Origin: Flavobacteriaceae bacterium
GTDB taxonomy: Bacteria; Bacteroidota; Bacteroidia; Flavobacteriales; Flavobacteriaceae
Direction of reading: 5' to 3'
NCBI GenBank assembly: GCA_017858055.1
Contig: JAFMCA010000002.1
Span: 42,263-106,262 of the forward strand
Length of the DNA: 64,000 nt
Shown here: in pieces, positions 54,222 to 62,201 of the stretch
Layout of the letters: every line of letters starts with the position of its first letter
How positions within the stretch are numbered: position 1 is the stretch's first letter
Made by a program: the position numbers and the translations under genes
The notes under the pieces: generated by a model
The model's database searches: none
What the model was told of the DNA's origin: nothing
The model's input: only the letters and a program-made list of their open reading frames with translations

Positions 54222-54251
54222 CAAATATAGTATAAATTGTTTGTAACCCAA
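54222..54251 (-). promoter_or_regulatory. trp operon promoter
   Basis: Minus strand TTG (54249-54251), a 19-base spacer and TATATTTG (54222-54229) match the Bacteroidota consensus exactly. It lies downstream of the small CDGSH gene and drives trpL-trpEGDCFBA. Confidence 0.85.
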
Positions 54252-54265
54252 TCTCCGAACAATAA

Positions 54266-54349
54266 TTATTTTTTTGCGTGGGATCCATCACAAAATCCCT
54301 CAGGATTTTGAGTGTTTCCACATCCGCATTTAGGTCGATTTATTTTCAT
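54266..54349 (-). CDS. CDGSH-type mini Fe-S protein, 27 residues
   Basis: A 27-residue frame that begins one base after the yceI stop codon. It contains KCGCG followed by EGFCDGSHAKK: three Cys (8, 10, 20) and one His (24), the ligand set of CDGSH 2Fe-2S proteins (mitoNEET family). The spacing between Cys 10 and Cys 20 is one residue longer than the textbook motif. It is basic and lacks any other domain. The tight junction with yceI suggests the same transcript. Its role is unknown; redox or iron sensing is possible. Confidence 0.75.
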   Translation of the reverse strand: MKINRPKCGCGNTQNPEGFCDGSHAKK

Positions 54350-54350
54350 G

Positions 54351-54914
54351 TTAAAATACTAAATTAATCTCTAATTCAAATTCATCATAGATGGCTTTGT
54401 CTCCGAGGTTATCGAAAAAACTGTTTGATCCATAACGAATGTCGTATTTTGAACGGTCCACGACTAATTTGGTACTTCCTGTGTTTCCTTCAACATGCAT
54501 TTCAAAAAGAACAGGATTGGTGATTCCTTTGATGGTTAAATTGGCCTCCATAGCGTAGTGATTTTTCATTTTCATTTCACTTTTAGTGATGCTTAGAGTA
54601 GCCGTTGGGAATTTTTCAACTCCAAAAAAATCATCCGATTTTAAATGACCTTCAAGTTTATCTTTGTATTCACCTGTAAGATCAGTAGCGTAAAGACTTT
54701 GCATGTTTACAGTAAAGGTTCCGCCAGCAATTTGGTCATTTTCCATCACCAATTCTCCATCGGCGAGTTGGATAAAACCTTCGTGTTGACCCGTTACTTT
54801 TTTAGCCAACCAATGAATTTTACTTTTTTCTGCATCCACTTTAGTGATAGTAGATTGGCTCCATGTCAATGTCGCAACTAGAACAAGTGCGAGGGTAATC
54901 ATTTTCTTTTTCAT
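54351..54914 (-). CDS. YceI-family lipocalin-like periplasmic protein
   Basis: A 187-residue protein with a signal peptide (MKKKMITLALVLVATLTWSQS). The mature part is the YceI beta-barrel that binds isoprenoid-like lipids: KSKIHWLAKKVTGQHEGFIQ in part, FEGHLKSDDFFGVEKFP (LEGHLKSDDFFGVEKFPTAT) and the C-terminal strands LVVDRSKYDIRYGS. It sits 17 bases after marR, a common pairing. Its job is probably lipid or quinone binding under stress. Confidence 0.9.
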   Translation of the reverse strand: MKKKMITLALVLVATLTWSQSTITKVDAEKSKIHWLAKKVTGQHEGFIQLADGELVMENDQIAGGTFTVNMQSLYATDLTGEYKDKLEGHLKSDDFFGVEKFPTATLSITKSEMKMKNHYAMEANLTIKGITNPVLFEMHVEGNTGSTKLVVDRSKYDIRYGSNSFFDNLGDKAIYDEFELEINLVF

Positions 54915-54931
54915 AACAATTTTTGTTTTTT

Positions 54932-55348
54932 TTAATTAAAATTTACTTGATTGAGAAGTGAAATAAACATCTCTTTTTCACCTTGCGAAAAATGACCCAC
55001 CATCTTCTCTTCCGTTCGATCTACGATTGGATCGATTTCTTTTAAGAGGGACAGTCCTTCTTCAGTGATAAACAATTCTATTTTCCTTCTATTTTCTTCA
55101 CAAACGGTGCGTTCCACATAATTTTTCTCTATCAACTTATCAATTAATCGGGTGGTGTTACTCATCTTGTTCACCATGCGTTCTTGGACGGTTGATAAAT
55201 TGGCAGCAACTCCCTGTTGACCTCGCAAGATGCGAAGGACATTGAATTGTTGTAAGGAGATGCCAAAAGGCTTTAAATCCAGAGCCAAAAGATCGTTCAC
55301 AGCGCAACTGGTTTTGATGATATGAATAATTAATTTTTTAGAGGTCAT
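54932..55348 (-). CDS. MarR-family transcriptional regulator
   Basis: A 138-residue winged helix regulator. LQQFNVLRILRGQQ and LSTVQERMVNKMSNTTRLIDKLIEKNYVER (in parts) form the recognition helix region, and CEENRRKIELFITEEGL is the wing. Cys 15 is in the N-terminal dimer helix. It is first in the marR-yceI-CDGSH unit. Two palindromes overlap its promoter, so it probably represses itself and yceI until a ligand or oxidant binds. Confidence 0.9.
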   Translation of the reverse strand: MTSKKLIIHIIKTSCAVNDLLALDLKPFGISLQQFNVLRILRGQQGVAANLSTVQERMVNKMSNTTRLIDKLIEKNYVERTVCEENRRKIELFITEEGLSLLKEIDPIVDRTEEKMVGHFSQGEKEMFISLLNQVNFN

Positions 55349-55354
55349 TAATAA

Positions 55355-55383
55355 TTGTAACTACAACATTTGTCGATACAAAT
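55355..55383. promoter_or_regulatory. Two palindromes, probable MarR operators
   Basis: TTGTAACTACAA (55355-55366) has perfect 5-base arms. ATTTGTCGATACAAAT (55368-55383) has perfect 6-base arms around CGAT and overlaps the marR -7 element. They lie one base apart between the promoter and the marR ATG, the classic place for autorepression, and could also affect the divergent rhodanese gene. Confidence 0.6.
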
Positions 55384-55408
55384 ATAAACAATAAATTCAC
55401 TATTCCAA
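55379..55408 (-). promoter_or_regulatory. marR-yceI promoter
   Basis: Minus strand TTG (55406-55408), 19-base spacer, TATATTTG (55379-55386), a perfect Bacteroidota promoter. Its -7 element lies partly inside the second palindrome. Confidence 0.75.
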
Positions 55409-55463
55409 TTTTTTTTTGATTTGTTTGAAATCCTTAGCTGTTGTACATTAGCCAAAAAAAACG

Positions 55464-55769
55464 ATGGATTTATCCCAGCACGAGTGGACGACTCAACAAG
55501 CTCAAGCTTCCGACAGCATCATCCTTGACGTTCGTACTCCAGAGGAATATGAAGCAGGTCATATAATCAATGCTCAATTACTCGATATTCGCGATCCTCA
55601 AGGCTTTATGTCTGGTATGGACGAATTAGACAAATCACAAACCTATTTTGTTTACTGTCGATCAGGTGCACGAAGTGCACAAGCTTGTGAACTCTTTAAA
55701 CAACAAGGAATTGAAAATTGTTATAACCTTTTAGGTGGAATTTTAGAATGGCAGGGTGAGTTAGCCTAA
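55464..55769 (+). CDS. Single-domain rhodanese
   Basis: A 101-residue sulfurtransferase-fold protein. DVRTPEEYEAGHIINAQLLD is the N-terminal signature (split for length as DVRTPEEYE and GHIINA) and the active Cys 65 is in YFVYCRSGARSAQACELF, followed by NLLGGILEWQG. It is cytoplasmic, with no signal peptide. It may carry sulfane sulfur. It is divergent from marR. Confidence 0.92.
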   Translation: MDLSQHEWTTQQAQASDSIILDVRTPEEYEAGHIINAQLLDIRDPQGFMSGMDELDKSQTYFVYCRSGARSAQACELFKQQGIENCYNLLGGILEWQGELA

Positions 55770-55801
55770 GCCTTTTTTTTACAGCTTCCCCAAGCTTACT
55801 T

Positions 55802-57075
55802 ATGAAAGAATCCCTACTGCACTATTTGTGGCGTTTTCAGAAATTTTCCAAAACGGAATTGCGGACGACTTGTGGTCAGGCGATTCAGATCCTTTTTCCT
55901 GGACAGCTCAACACGCTTGGTGGGCCTGATTTTTTGGAAGCCAAAATTTATTTGGATCAGTTGTACTGGTCTGGGGCTGTAGAATTGCATTTGAATGCTT
56001 CCGATTGGTATCGTCACGGCCACCATCAAGACCGCGCCTATGACAATGTTATTTTACACGTGGTTTGGGATGCGGATATGGATGTGAGTTATCCCAGCGG
56101 GAAGTCCATACCTACTTTAGATTTAAGTTGTTATGTCGATAAGGCGAGTTTGAATCAGTATCAAAATTCCTTTCTCCAGAAGCCTAAATTTATTGCTTGC
56201 GAAAAGGAGATTTCACATTTTTCAAAAGCCCGATGGTTTCTTTTCAAGATCGACTTTTTGTGGAACGGATGGAACAACGCGTCGGGGAGGTCCGTTTCCT
56301 TTTAAAACAAATGAAAAACGATTGGGAAGCCGTTTTATTTGTGATGCTTTCCAAGGGGTTTGGTTTAAATTGTAACGGTCTGGCATTTTATCAAATGGCA
56401 CTGCAGATCCCATTTAAAAGAGTCCTTCAGTTGCGGGAAGACCCCCTACACTTAGAAGCCCTTTTTTTCGGACAATTGGGTTTGCTCGATCCTCCTTATA
56501 AAAGTAGCTATCAGGAAGAGCTGCATACACAGTATTCCTATTTTAAAACCAAATACATGCTGGAGGCAACGGCCAAAAGTAAGGTGCAATTTGCTCGATT
56601 AAGACCGGCAAACTTTCCAACGATTCGCATGGCTCAATTGGCCCAAATCTATGTGAAAACACCCGCACTTTTTGATGCCGTGGTGCGCCAAACTACACCC
56701 AAAGCCTGCTACTCCCTTTTTTCAACTGCAGCGAGTGCCTATTGGACGACTCATTTTAATTTCGGTCTAAAGAGTAAACCCCAACTTAAAAAAATCAGCT
56801 CCAGTTTTTTTGATTTACTCTTGATCAATACCCTGATTCCCATTCGATTTGCCTATGCCAAATACACTGGACAATCGGGAGAAACCTCCCTTTTTGAATG
56901 GGCGGAAACCGTACCGGCAGAAAAAAATCGGATTTTAAATACCTTTAAAAAATATCAAATACCGCAGTTGAATGCTGTGGGAAGTCAGTCCTTGCTCCAT
57001 TTGTACAAAAATTATTGCATTCCAAAAAAATGCCTTTCCTGTCAAGTGGGTTTTGAATTGATGAAGTCCTCTTGA
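55802..57075 (+). pseudogene. DUF2851 family protein, single frameshift
   Basis: Two overlapping frames together give a full DUF2851 protein of about 420 residues. Frame 1 (55802-56305) encodes the N-terminal part, with FPGQLNTLGGPDFLEAKI and GAVELHLNASDWYRHGHH, and loses homology after EKEISHFSK. Frame 2 continues from there: DRLFVERMEQRVGEVRF, KNDWEAVLFVMLSKGFGLN, and the Cys-rich end NYCIPKKCLSCQVGF, ending at 57075. The shift lies at about 56218-56230 (T5 and A4 runs); one base appears to be missing. The cause could be a sequencing indel or a real mutation. The function is unknown. Confidence 0.8.
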
Positions 57076-57104
57076 AAACAAGAGGCACTTTACTTGAAAA
57101 AAAG

Positions 57105-57112
57105 TAACTTTG
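57105..57112 (+). promoter_or_regulatory. -7 element for the PspC gene
   Basis: TAACTTTG fits TAnnTTTG and ends 5 bases before the ATG at 57118. A hairpin CCTCTTG-AAAA-CAAGAGG at 57068-57085 spans the preceding stop codon and could be a weak terminator, though it lacks a long T-run. Confidence 0.45.
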
Positions 57113-57117
57113 ATTTT

Positions 57118-57345
57118 ATGAAAAAATCCACACCCGTTCGACTGTTTTTTGAAAGAAATGGATTTGCCGTGTGTACCCGTATGGCAGATGTTTTGGGGAT
57201 GAAGGTTAAAAGTGTCCGGCTATTTTTTATCTATGCCTCGTTCACTACCCTAATCGGAGGATTTTTACTTTACCTCATTCTTGCCTTTTGGATAAAACTC
57301 AAGGACATGATTTACACAAAAAGAAGTTCTGTTTTCGACCTATAA
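57118..57345 (+). CDS. PspC-domain membrane protein
   Basis: A 75-residue PspC domain protein: RTMADVLGMKVKSVRLFFIYASF in pieces (TRMADVLGM, SVRLFFIY) followed by one strong membrane helix (TTLIGGFLLYLILAFWI). PspC domains occur in envelope stress responses, but here the domain stands alone. ATG 57118 is chosen; a TTG eight codons upstream lies before the -7 element. The K+ channel gene follows by 6 bases, so the two are probably co-transcribed. Confidence 0.82.
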   Translation: MKKSTPVRLFFERNGFAVCTRMADVLGMKVKSVRLFFIYASFTTLIGGFLLYLILAFWIKLKDMIYTKRSSVFDL

Positions 57346-57351
57346 TTAAAA

Positions 57352-58363
57352 ATGCATTTTTTTAGATCCCCACTTACTCGAGCTTTTACGCTGCTACTTT
57401 TCGTACTGCTATTCGGCACCTTGGGTTTTTATTTCATCGAAACAGACTACTCCCTTTTTGACGCCTTGTATTTATCGGTAATCACGTTGAGTACTGTGGG
57501 TTATGGAGAGGTTAGGGAATTGTCCACTTCCGGAAGGTCTTTTGCGATATTTTTTATTCTTCTTGGATTTATGATCGTTGCCATAGCCTTTCGATTTATT
57601 GTGGAGCATTTGGCCTTAGGTTGGAGTGTAAAAAGTTGGAAACAAAAAAAAAATAGAGGAATGATAAATGAATTAAATGAGCATACTATTGTCTGTGGAT
57701 TCGGACGGAATGGTCGGCAAGCCGTAAAGCGGTTAAAAAAAACACCAACAACCCTTTGTGGTGGTGGAAACGAATGAAGAACTCATCGCTGAAAATGAAA
57801 AAGACCTCTTGTTTTACAAAGGGAGTGCGCTTTCGGATGAGGTGTTGGAAGCCGTTGGCATAAAACGAGCAAAAAATTTAATTTGTGCCCTACCCGATGA
57901 CGCAGACAATCTCTTTGTGGTTCTATCGGCAAGGCAACTAAAGAAGGATATCGTGATTGTAAGTCGTGTTTCCGAGGAGCGCAACCAAACCAAATTAGCT
58001 TTAGCAGGAGCCAACCATGTCATTATGCCAGATAAAATTGGTGGAGATTATATGGCGGCATTGCTTACCGTTCCGGATTTGATTCATTTTTTAAGTGCAT
58101 TGGATTGGTGGCAAGAAGAGACCAGTCCGAATGTTGAGGAGCTGAAATTAAACGCCATCCCCCAAAAATTTCAAAATAAATCCTTAGCTGAAATGGAGTT
58201 GCGAAAACACACGAATTGTAATGTAATTGGTTATCGGGATGCAAAGGGAAAGCAATATATCAATCCCGATGCACACATGGTTTTGGAGTCCGAGGGGAAA
58301 CTCATCATTCTCGGTACTCGAGATGCCATAAAAAAATTAAACCAAATGTTTCAGTTGGATTAG
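57352..58363 (+). pseudogene. Two-helix K+ channel with TrkA domains, single frameshift
   Basis: Two frames make one channel of about 336 residues. Frame 1 (57352-57777) has two membrane helices, the selectivity filter in STVGYGEV, and the RCK/TrkA-N start NEHTIVCGFGRNGRQAVKRLKK. Then an A8 run (57735-57742) throws the frame. Frame 2 (from 57758 at the latest, to 58363) resumes with QQPFVVVETNEELIAENE and continues through TrkA-N and TrkA-C. Removing one A restores the whole protein. Sequencing error, mutation, or transcriptional slippage at A8 are all possible. Confidence 0.82.
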
Positions 58364-58419
58364 TTTGTTTTTCCTTCCCTTTTTTGCATCTTGACGTCCT
58401 AAACGCTATATAGATCCTT

Positions 58420-60033
58420 ATGAATCTTTTCAATCACAAAAAATTTAATTTCTTTCTCCTTTTATTTGCCTTTAGTTCGCTTCCTGCCTTTGCTCAAGAA
58501 AAAGGGTTGGATGAACGAATCAATGAGGCGTTTACTCCAATTGCAAATTGGTGGGAAGGTTTGATACTTCACAACTTTTTAGGGACAGAAGTTCCAACCA
58601 TCATCATCTTACTCGTAGGAGGGGCCTTGTTTTTTACCCTTTATTTTGGGTTTGTCAATGTGCGTCGATTTCCTACTGCCATCAATACCGTTCGAGGAAA
58701 ATACGACAGTATCGATCATCACGAAGCAGGGAATCCTGAGCTGGCTATAGCGGGAGATATTAAGGGAACAATTTCTGACGAAAGTAAGGAAGGGGAAGTG
58801 AGTCACTTTCAAGCACTTGCTACAGCGGTTTCGGGAACGGTTGGAAATGGAAATATAGCGGGTGTTGCTTTGGCCATAGCCGTGGGGGGTCCGGGAGCTA
58901 CGTTTTGGATGATTTTATGCGGGCTTTTAGGGATGTCCACCAAATTTGTTGAATGTACCCTGGGGGTAAAATATAGGGATATCGGAGAAGATGGAACCGT
59001 ATATGGAGGTCCGATGTATTATTTGACGAAAGGATTAAAGGAAAGGGGTTTTGCAACCTTAGGAAAAGTGCTTGCGGGAATTTTTGCATTCCTTTGTGTG
59101 GGTGCCTCGTTTGGTGGAGGAAATGCAGCCCAATCCAATCAAGCAGCCATGCAATTGGTCGGCTCATTTGGGATGACAGGAGGAAGTGCCCGAACGATTA
59201 TTGGAGTCTTGATGATGATTCTTGTAGGGATCATCATTATCGGAGGAATTAAACGAATTGCAGCGGTTACCGAAAAAGTAGTGCCGCTTATGGCGCTGAT
59301 GTATATCATCGCTTGTCTTTATATTATACTGACTAACTTTAGCTTTGTTGACGACGCCTTTGGTATGATTTTCAACCAAGCATTTAATCCTCAAGCTGGA
59401 CTTGGAGGTTTGTTGGGGGTATTGATTACAGGGTTTCGGCGTGCCGCTTTTTCTAACGAGGCAGGAGCAGGTTCCGCTTCCATTGCCCACTCGGCAGTAA
59501 AAACCAATTACCCAGCTTCCGAAGGACTTGTTGCTCTACTCGAGCCCTTTATCGATACGGTTGTGATCTGTACGATGACAGCTTTGGTAATCATCATTTT
59601 TAATGGAGACAATACCGTTTTTGATTACGGCGGCGTAGGAGGTGTCGTGATGATCGACGGTGTGCCAGCAGAAGGATCTGGAATTACGGCAGCGGCCTTT
59701 TCAAAATACATTGCTTTTTCAGGTCCCTTTTTGACCATAGCCGTTGTCCTTTTTGCAATTTCAACCATGATCTCGTGGTCCTATTACGGCCTTCAATCCT
59801 GGATGTATATTTTTGGAAAGAGTAAAGTTTCTGAGTTGACTTACAAAGGTTTATTCTTACTGTTTATCGTGATTGGAGCGGCAGGGGACATGTCTTCGGT
59901 TTGGGCTTTCTCTGACGCCATGATATTGGCATTGGTTTTCCCGAACATGGTAGGACTGCTCCTCTTGTTCCCTAGGGTTCGTGAAGAATTAAACAGTTAT
60001 CTGACTGCAATTGCAGGAATGAAAAAAGGATAG
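58420..60033 (+). CDS. Alanine/glycine:sodium symporter (AgcS family)
   Basis: A 537-residue sodium-coupled amino acid carrier. About eleven membrane segments carry the family motifs FQALATAVSGTVGNGNIAGVA, PGATFWMILCGLLGMSTKF, and GFRRAAFSNEAGAGSASIAHSA (in parts). A hydrophobic N-terminal segment ending LPAFAQEKG looks like a cleavable signal peptide and is unusual for this family in other phyla. It is followed 2 bases later by the HhH protein gene. Confidence 0.92.
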   Translation: MNLFNHKKFNFFLLLFAFSSLPAFAQEKGLDERINEAFTPIANWWEGLILHNFLGTEVPTIIILLVGGALFFTLYFGFVNVRRFPTAINTVRGKYDSIDHHEAGNPELAIAGDIKGTISDESKEGEVSHFQALATAVSGTVGNGNIAGVALAIAVGGPGATFWMILCGLLGMSTKFVECTLGVKYRDIGEDGTVYGGPMYYLTKGLKERGFATLGKVLAGIFAFLCVGASFGGGNAAQSNQAAMQLVGSFGMTGGSARTIIGVLMMILVGIIIIGGIKRIAAVTEKVVPLMALMYIIACLYIILTNFSFVDDAFGMIFNQAFNPQAGLGGLLGVLITGFRRAAFSNEAGAGSASIAHSAVKTNYPASEGLVALLEPFIDTVVICTMTALVIIIFNGDNTVFDYGGVGGVVMIDGVPAEGSGITAAAFSKYIAFSGPFLTIAVVLFAISTMISWSYYGLQSWMYIFGKSKVSELTYKGLFLLFIVIGAAGDMSSVWAFSDAMILALVFPNMVGLLLLFPRVREELNSYLTAIAGMKKG

Positions 60034-60034
60034 T

Positions 60035-60856
60035 ATGCCAGAGAAGTTCCCGATTGTGCTTTCAAAATCACAAAGAGGAGCCTTGCTATTACTCTTGAGT
60101 TTTCTTTTTCTAATCCCTGCACTACGACTCTCTGATGCTGAACGCATAACAGAAGGGCAGATTCAGGATCGATATGCAGATTTCCAACGTCTATGGAAAC
60201 CTCTTGAGTCGAATCAAAAAGAGCCTAGGGTCCAGTCCTTTACCTACAACCCCAATTATTTGACCGATTACCGAGCCTATCGGCTGGGGATTCCAACGCA
60301 AGCTTATGATCGGCTCATGGAGCATAGAGCTCAGGGTCGTTTTGTTAATTCCATTGAGGAATTTCAACAAGTGACGGCCGTTTCCGACAGTCTTTTAAAA
60401 GTTTTAGAATCCCAATTTCGATTTCCGAACTTTTATAAAACAACCGTTAAAAAAAGACCCTTGCAAAAGCAGGATTTAAATACCGCAACTGCTGCTTCTT
60501 TAGAAAAAATCAACGGCATTGGACCTGTGCTTTCTCAACGAATACTGAAATACCGAAAACGATTATCTGGTTTTTCAACTATCGACCAGTGTTATGAGTT
60601 GTATGGGCTGGACAGCCTGGTGGTAGCAAGATTGCTCCAGCGGTTTGAGATTCAAACCCCTCCTTCTATACAGAAGTTGGACCTCAATAAAGCAACACTC
60701 AAAGAGTTGAGGGATTTGCCTTATCTGGATGAGGAAGATGCACGAAAAATTGTAAGTTATCGAACACAAAATAATGGGATTACCCTTTCGATTCTGTCTG
60801 AACTTTTCGTAAATTACCCAAACAAACTCGAGAGAATAAAACTATATTTGCATTAA
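60035..60856 (+). CDS. ComEA-like helix-hairpin-helix protein
   Basis: A 273-residue protein with an N-terminal membrane anchor (about 17-33) and three helix-hairpin-helix units. The clearest is DLNTATAASLEKINGIGPVLSQRILKYRKRLSGF in parts (LEKINGIGPVLSQRIL); the third is LDLNKATLKELRDLPYLDEEDA. ComEA-type proteins bind DNA during uptake; in Bacteroidota such proteins are common and not shown to be uptake factors. Co-transcribed with agcS. Confidence 0.85.
   Translation: MPEKFPIVLSKSQRGALLLLLSFLFLIPALRLSDAERITEGQIQDRYADFQRLWKPLESNQKEPRVQSFTYNPNYLTDYRAYRLGIPTQAYDRLMEHRAQGRFVNSIEEFQQVTAVSDSLLKVLESQFRFPNFYKTTVKKRPLQKQDLNTATAASLEKINGIGPVLSQRILKYRKRLSGFSTIDQCYELYGLDSLVVARLLQRFEIQTPPSIQKLDLNKATLKELRDLPYLDEEDARKIVSYRTQNNGITLSILSELFVNYPNKLERIKLYLH
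60843..60850 (+). promoter_or_regulatory. -7 element for acyl-CoA dehydrogenase
   Basis: TATATTTG matches TAnnTTTG and lies in the last codons of the HhH gene, 16 bases before the next ATG. No spaced TTG is seen. Confidence 0.5.
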
Positions 60857-60866
60857 AAATTACGCT

Positions 60867-62027
60867 ATGATCGATTTTGAAACCCAAGCTGAAATCAAAA
60901 TCTCGGACACCCAAAGAATGGTTTATGAAGCTGCACGAGACTTTGCAGTCCAATACATAAAACCCAAGGTAATGGAGTGGGATGAAGCCCAATTTTTTCC
61001 AAGAGAACTTTTTGTAAAAGCTGCAGGTTTAGGATTTATGGGGATGCTTATACCCGAAGAATACGGGGGATCTGGCATGGGGTATCACGAATACGTAACG
61101 CTTATTCAGACAATATCAACCGTTGACCCTTCTATCGGTTTATCTATCGCAGCACACAATTCACTTTGCACCAATCACATCTATGCTTTTGGAAATGAAA
61201 TGCAACGATCGAAGTGGTTGCCCGATTTGTGTTCAGGGAAATCGATAGGCGCCTGGGGCTTAACGGAGCACAACACGGGTTCTGACGCCAAAGGAATGAC
61301 CACTACAGCCAAAAAAGAAGGTGATTTTTGGGTTTTGAACGGGACCAAAAACTTTATCACCCATGGGATCTCAGGAGAAATTGCCGTAGTGATTGCTCGT
61401 AATGGAGAAAAAGGAGATAATCGCGGAATGACCGCCTTTGTTGTAGAACGAGGGACCCCTGGTTTTTATGCAGGAAAAAAGGAAAACAAACTTGGTATGC
61501 GAGCATCAGAGACTGCGGAAATGGTTTTTGATCAATGTAAAATACCCGATGAAAATAGACTTGGACCTGTCGGTGACGGCTTTATTCAGTCCATGAAAAT
61601 TTTGGATGGAGGTCGGATTTCAATTGCGGCACTCTCCCTTGGCGTAGCTAAAGGAGCTTACCAGGCTTCCCTATCCTATTCCAAAGAGCGCAAACAATTT
61701 GGCAAGTCCATCAGTAGTTTTCAGGGGATTTCATTTAAGCTAGCCGATATGGCGACTCAGATCGAAGCGGCTACATTGCTTACTCAAAAGGCAGCTGAAA
61801 TGAAAAACAAAAATTTAAACGTGACCAAACAAGGAGCCATGGCAAAATTGTATGCTTCTGAAGTATGTGTCAACGTAGCCAATGAAGCGGTACAAATTCA
61901 CGGCGGGTATGGGTTTACTAAAGACTTTCCTGTAGAGAAATTTTTCAGAGATTCTAAACTGTGTACCATCGGAGAGGGAACCAGTGAAATCCAAAGGCTG
62001 GTCATCGCCCGTAAGATTTTAGAATAA
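60867..62027 (+). CDS. Acyl-CoA dehydrogenase
   Basis: A 386-residue FAD acyl-CoA dehydrogenase of the short/medium-chain type. Motifs: LIPEEYGGSGMGY, GAWGLTEHNTGSDA (FAD contact), FITHGISGEIAVV, YSKERKQFGKSI, and QIHGGYGFTKDFPVEKFFRD with IGEGTSEIQRLVIAR at the end, which contains the catalytic-base region (Glu in GEGTSE). It would begin beta-oxidation or branched amino acid breakdown; the acyl chain cannot be told. Confidence 0.92.
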   Translation: MIDFETQAEIKISDTQRMVYEAARDFAVQYIKPKVMEWDEAQFFPRELFVKAAGLGFMGMLIPEEYGGSGMGYHEYVTLIQTISTVDPSIGLSIAAHNSLCTNHIYAFGNEMQRSKWLPDLCSGKSIGAWGLTEHNTGSDAKGMTTTAKKEGDFWVLNGTKNFITHGISGEIAVVIARNGEKGDNRGMTAFVVERGTPGFYAGKKENKLGMRASETAEMVFDQCKIPDENRLGPVGDGFIQSMKILDGGRISIAALSLGVAKGAYQASLSYSKERKQFGKSISSFQGISFKLADMATQIEAATLLTQKAAEMKNKNLNVTKQGAMAKLYASEVCVNVANEAVQIHGGYGFTKDFPVEKFFRDSKLCTIGEGTSEIQRLVIARKILE

Positions 62028-62146
62028 ACGGGATCAAGCTCACAAATCTGGGGTTGTTTTCTCAGATTTTGTAGTCTTTCTTCAGCTGAAAATCAAGTGA
62101 ATTGTCAAAGCTTCAAAGTTTTAAAACAAAAAAAGTAAATGTAAGG
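62028..62146. other. Gap between acyl-CoA dehydrogenase and rpsU
   Basis: AT-rich, no gene seen. An imperfect hairpin (ACAAATCTG at 62042-62050 with CAGATTTTGT at 62063-62072) lies just after the stop and could act as a terminator; it has no strong T-run. Confidence 0.3.
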
Positions 62147-62173
62147 TTGCTCTCAATAAGTTTTCTATATTTG
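62147..62173 (+). promoter_or_regulatory. rpsU promoter
   Basis: TATATTTG (62166-62173) is a perfect -7 element; TTG at 62147-62149 lies 16 bases upstream, slightly short of the usual spacer. Transcription would start near 62180, just ahead of the Shine-Dalgarno. Confidence 0.6.
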
Positions 62174-62184
62174 CAACCATTATG

Positions 62185-62194
62185 AAAGGAGGTG
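62185..62194 (+). promoter_or_regulatory. Perfect Shine-Dalgarno sequence of rpsU
   Basis: AAAGGAGGTG is complementary to ten bases at the 3' end of 16S rRNA (anti-SD CACCTCCTTT), with 7 bases to the ATG. Bacteroidota genes almost never carry such a site because bS21, bS18 and bS6 hide the anti-SD; rpsU is the known exception and is thought to be controlled through it. Confidence 0.85.
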
Positions 62195-62201
62195 CCATTT
62201 T

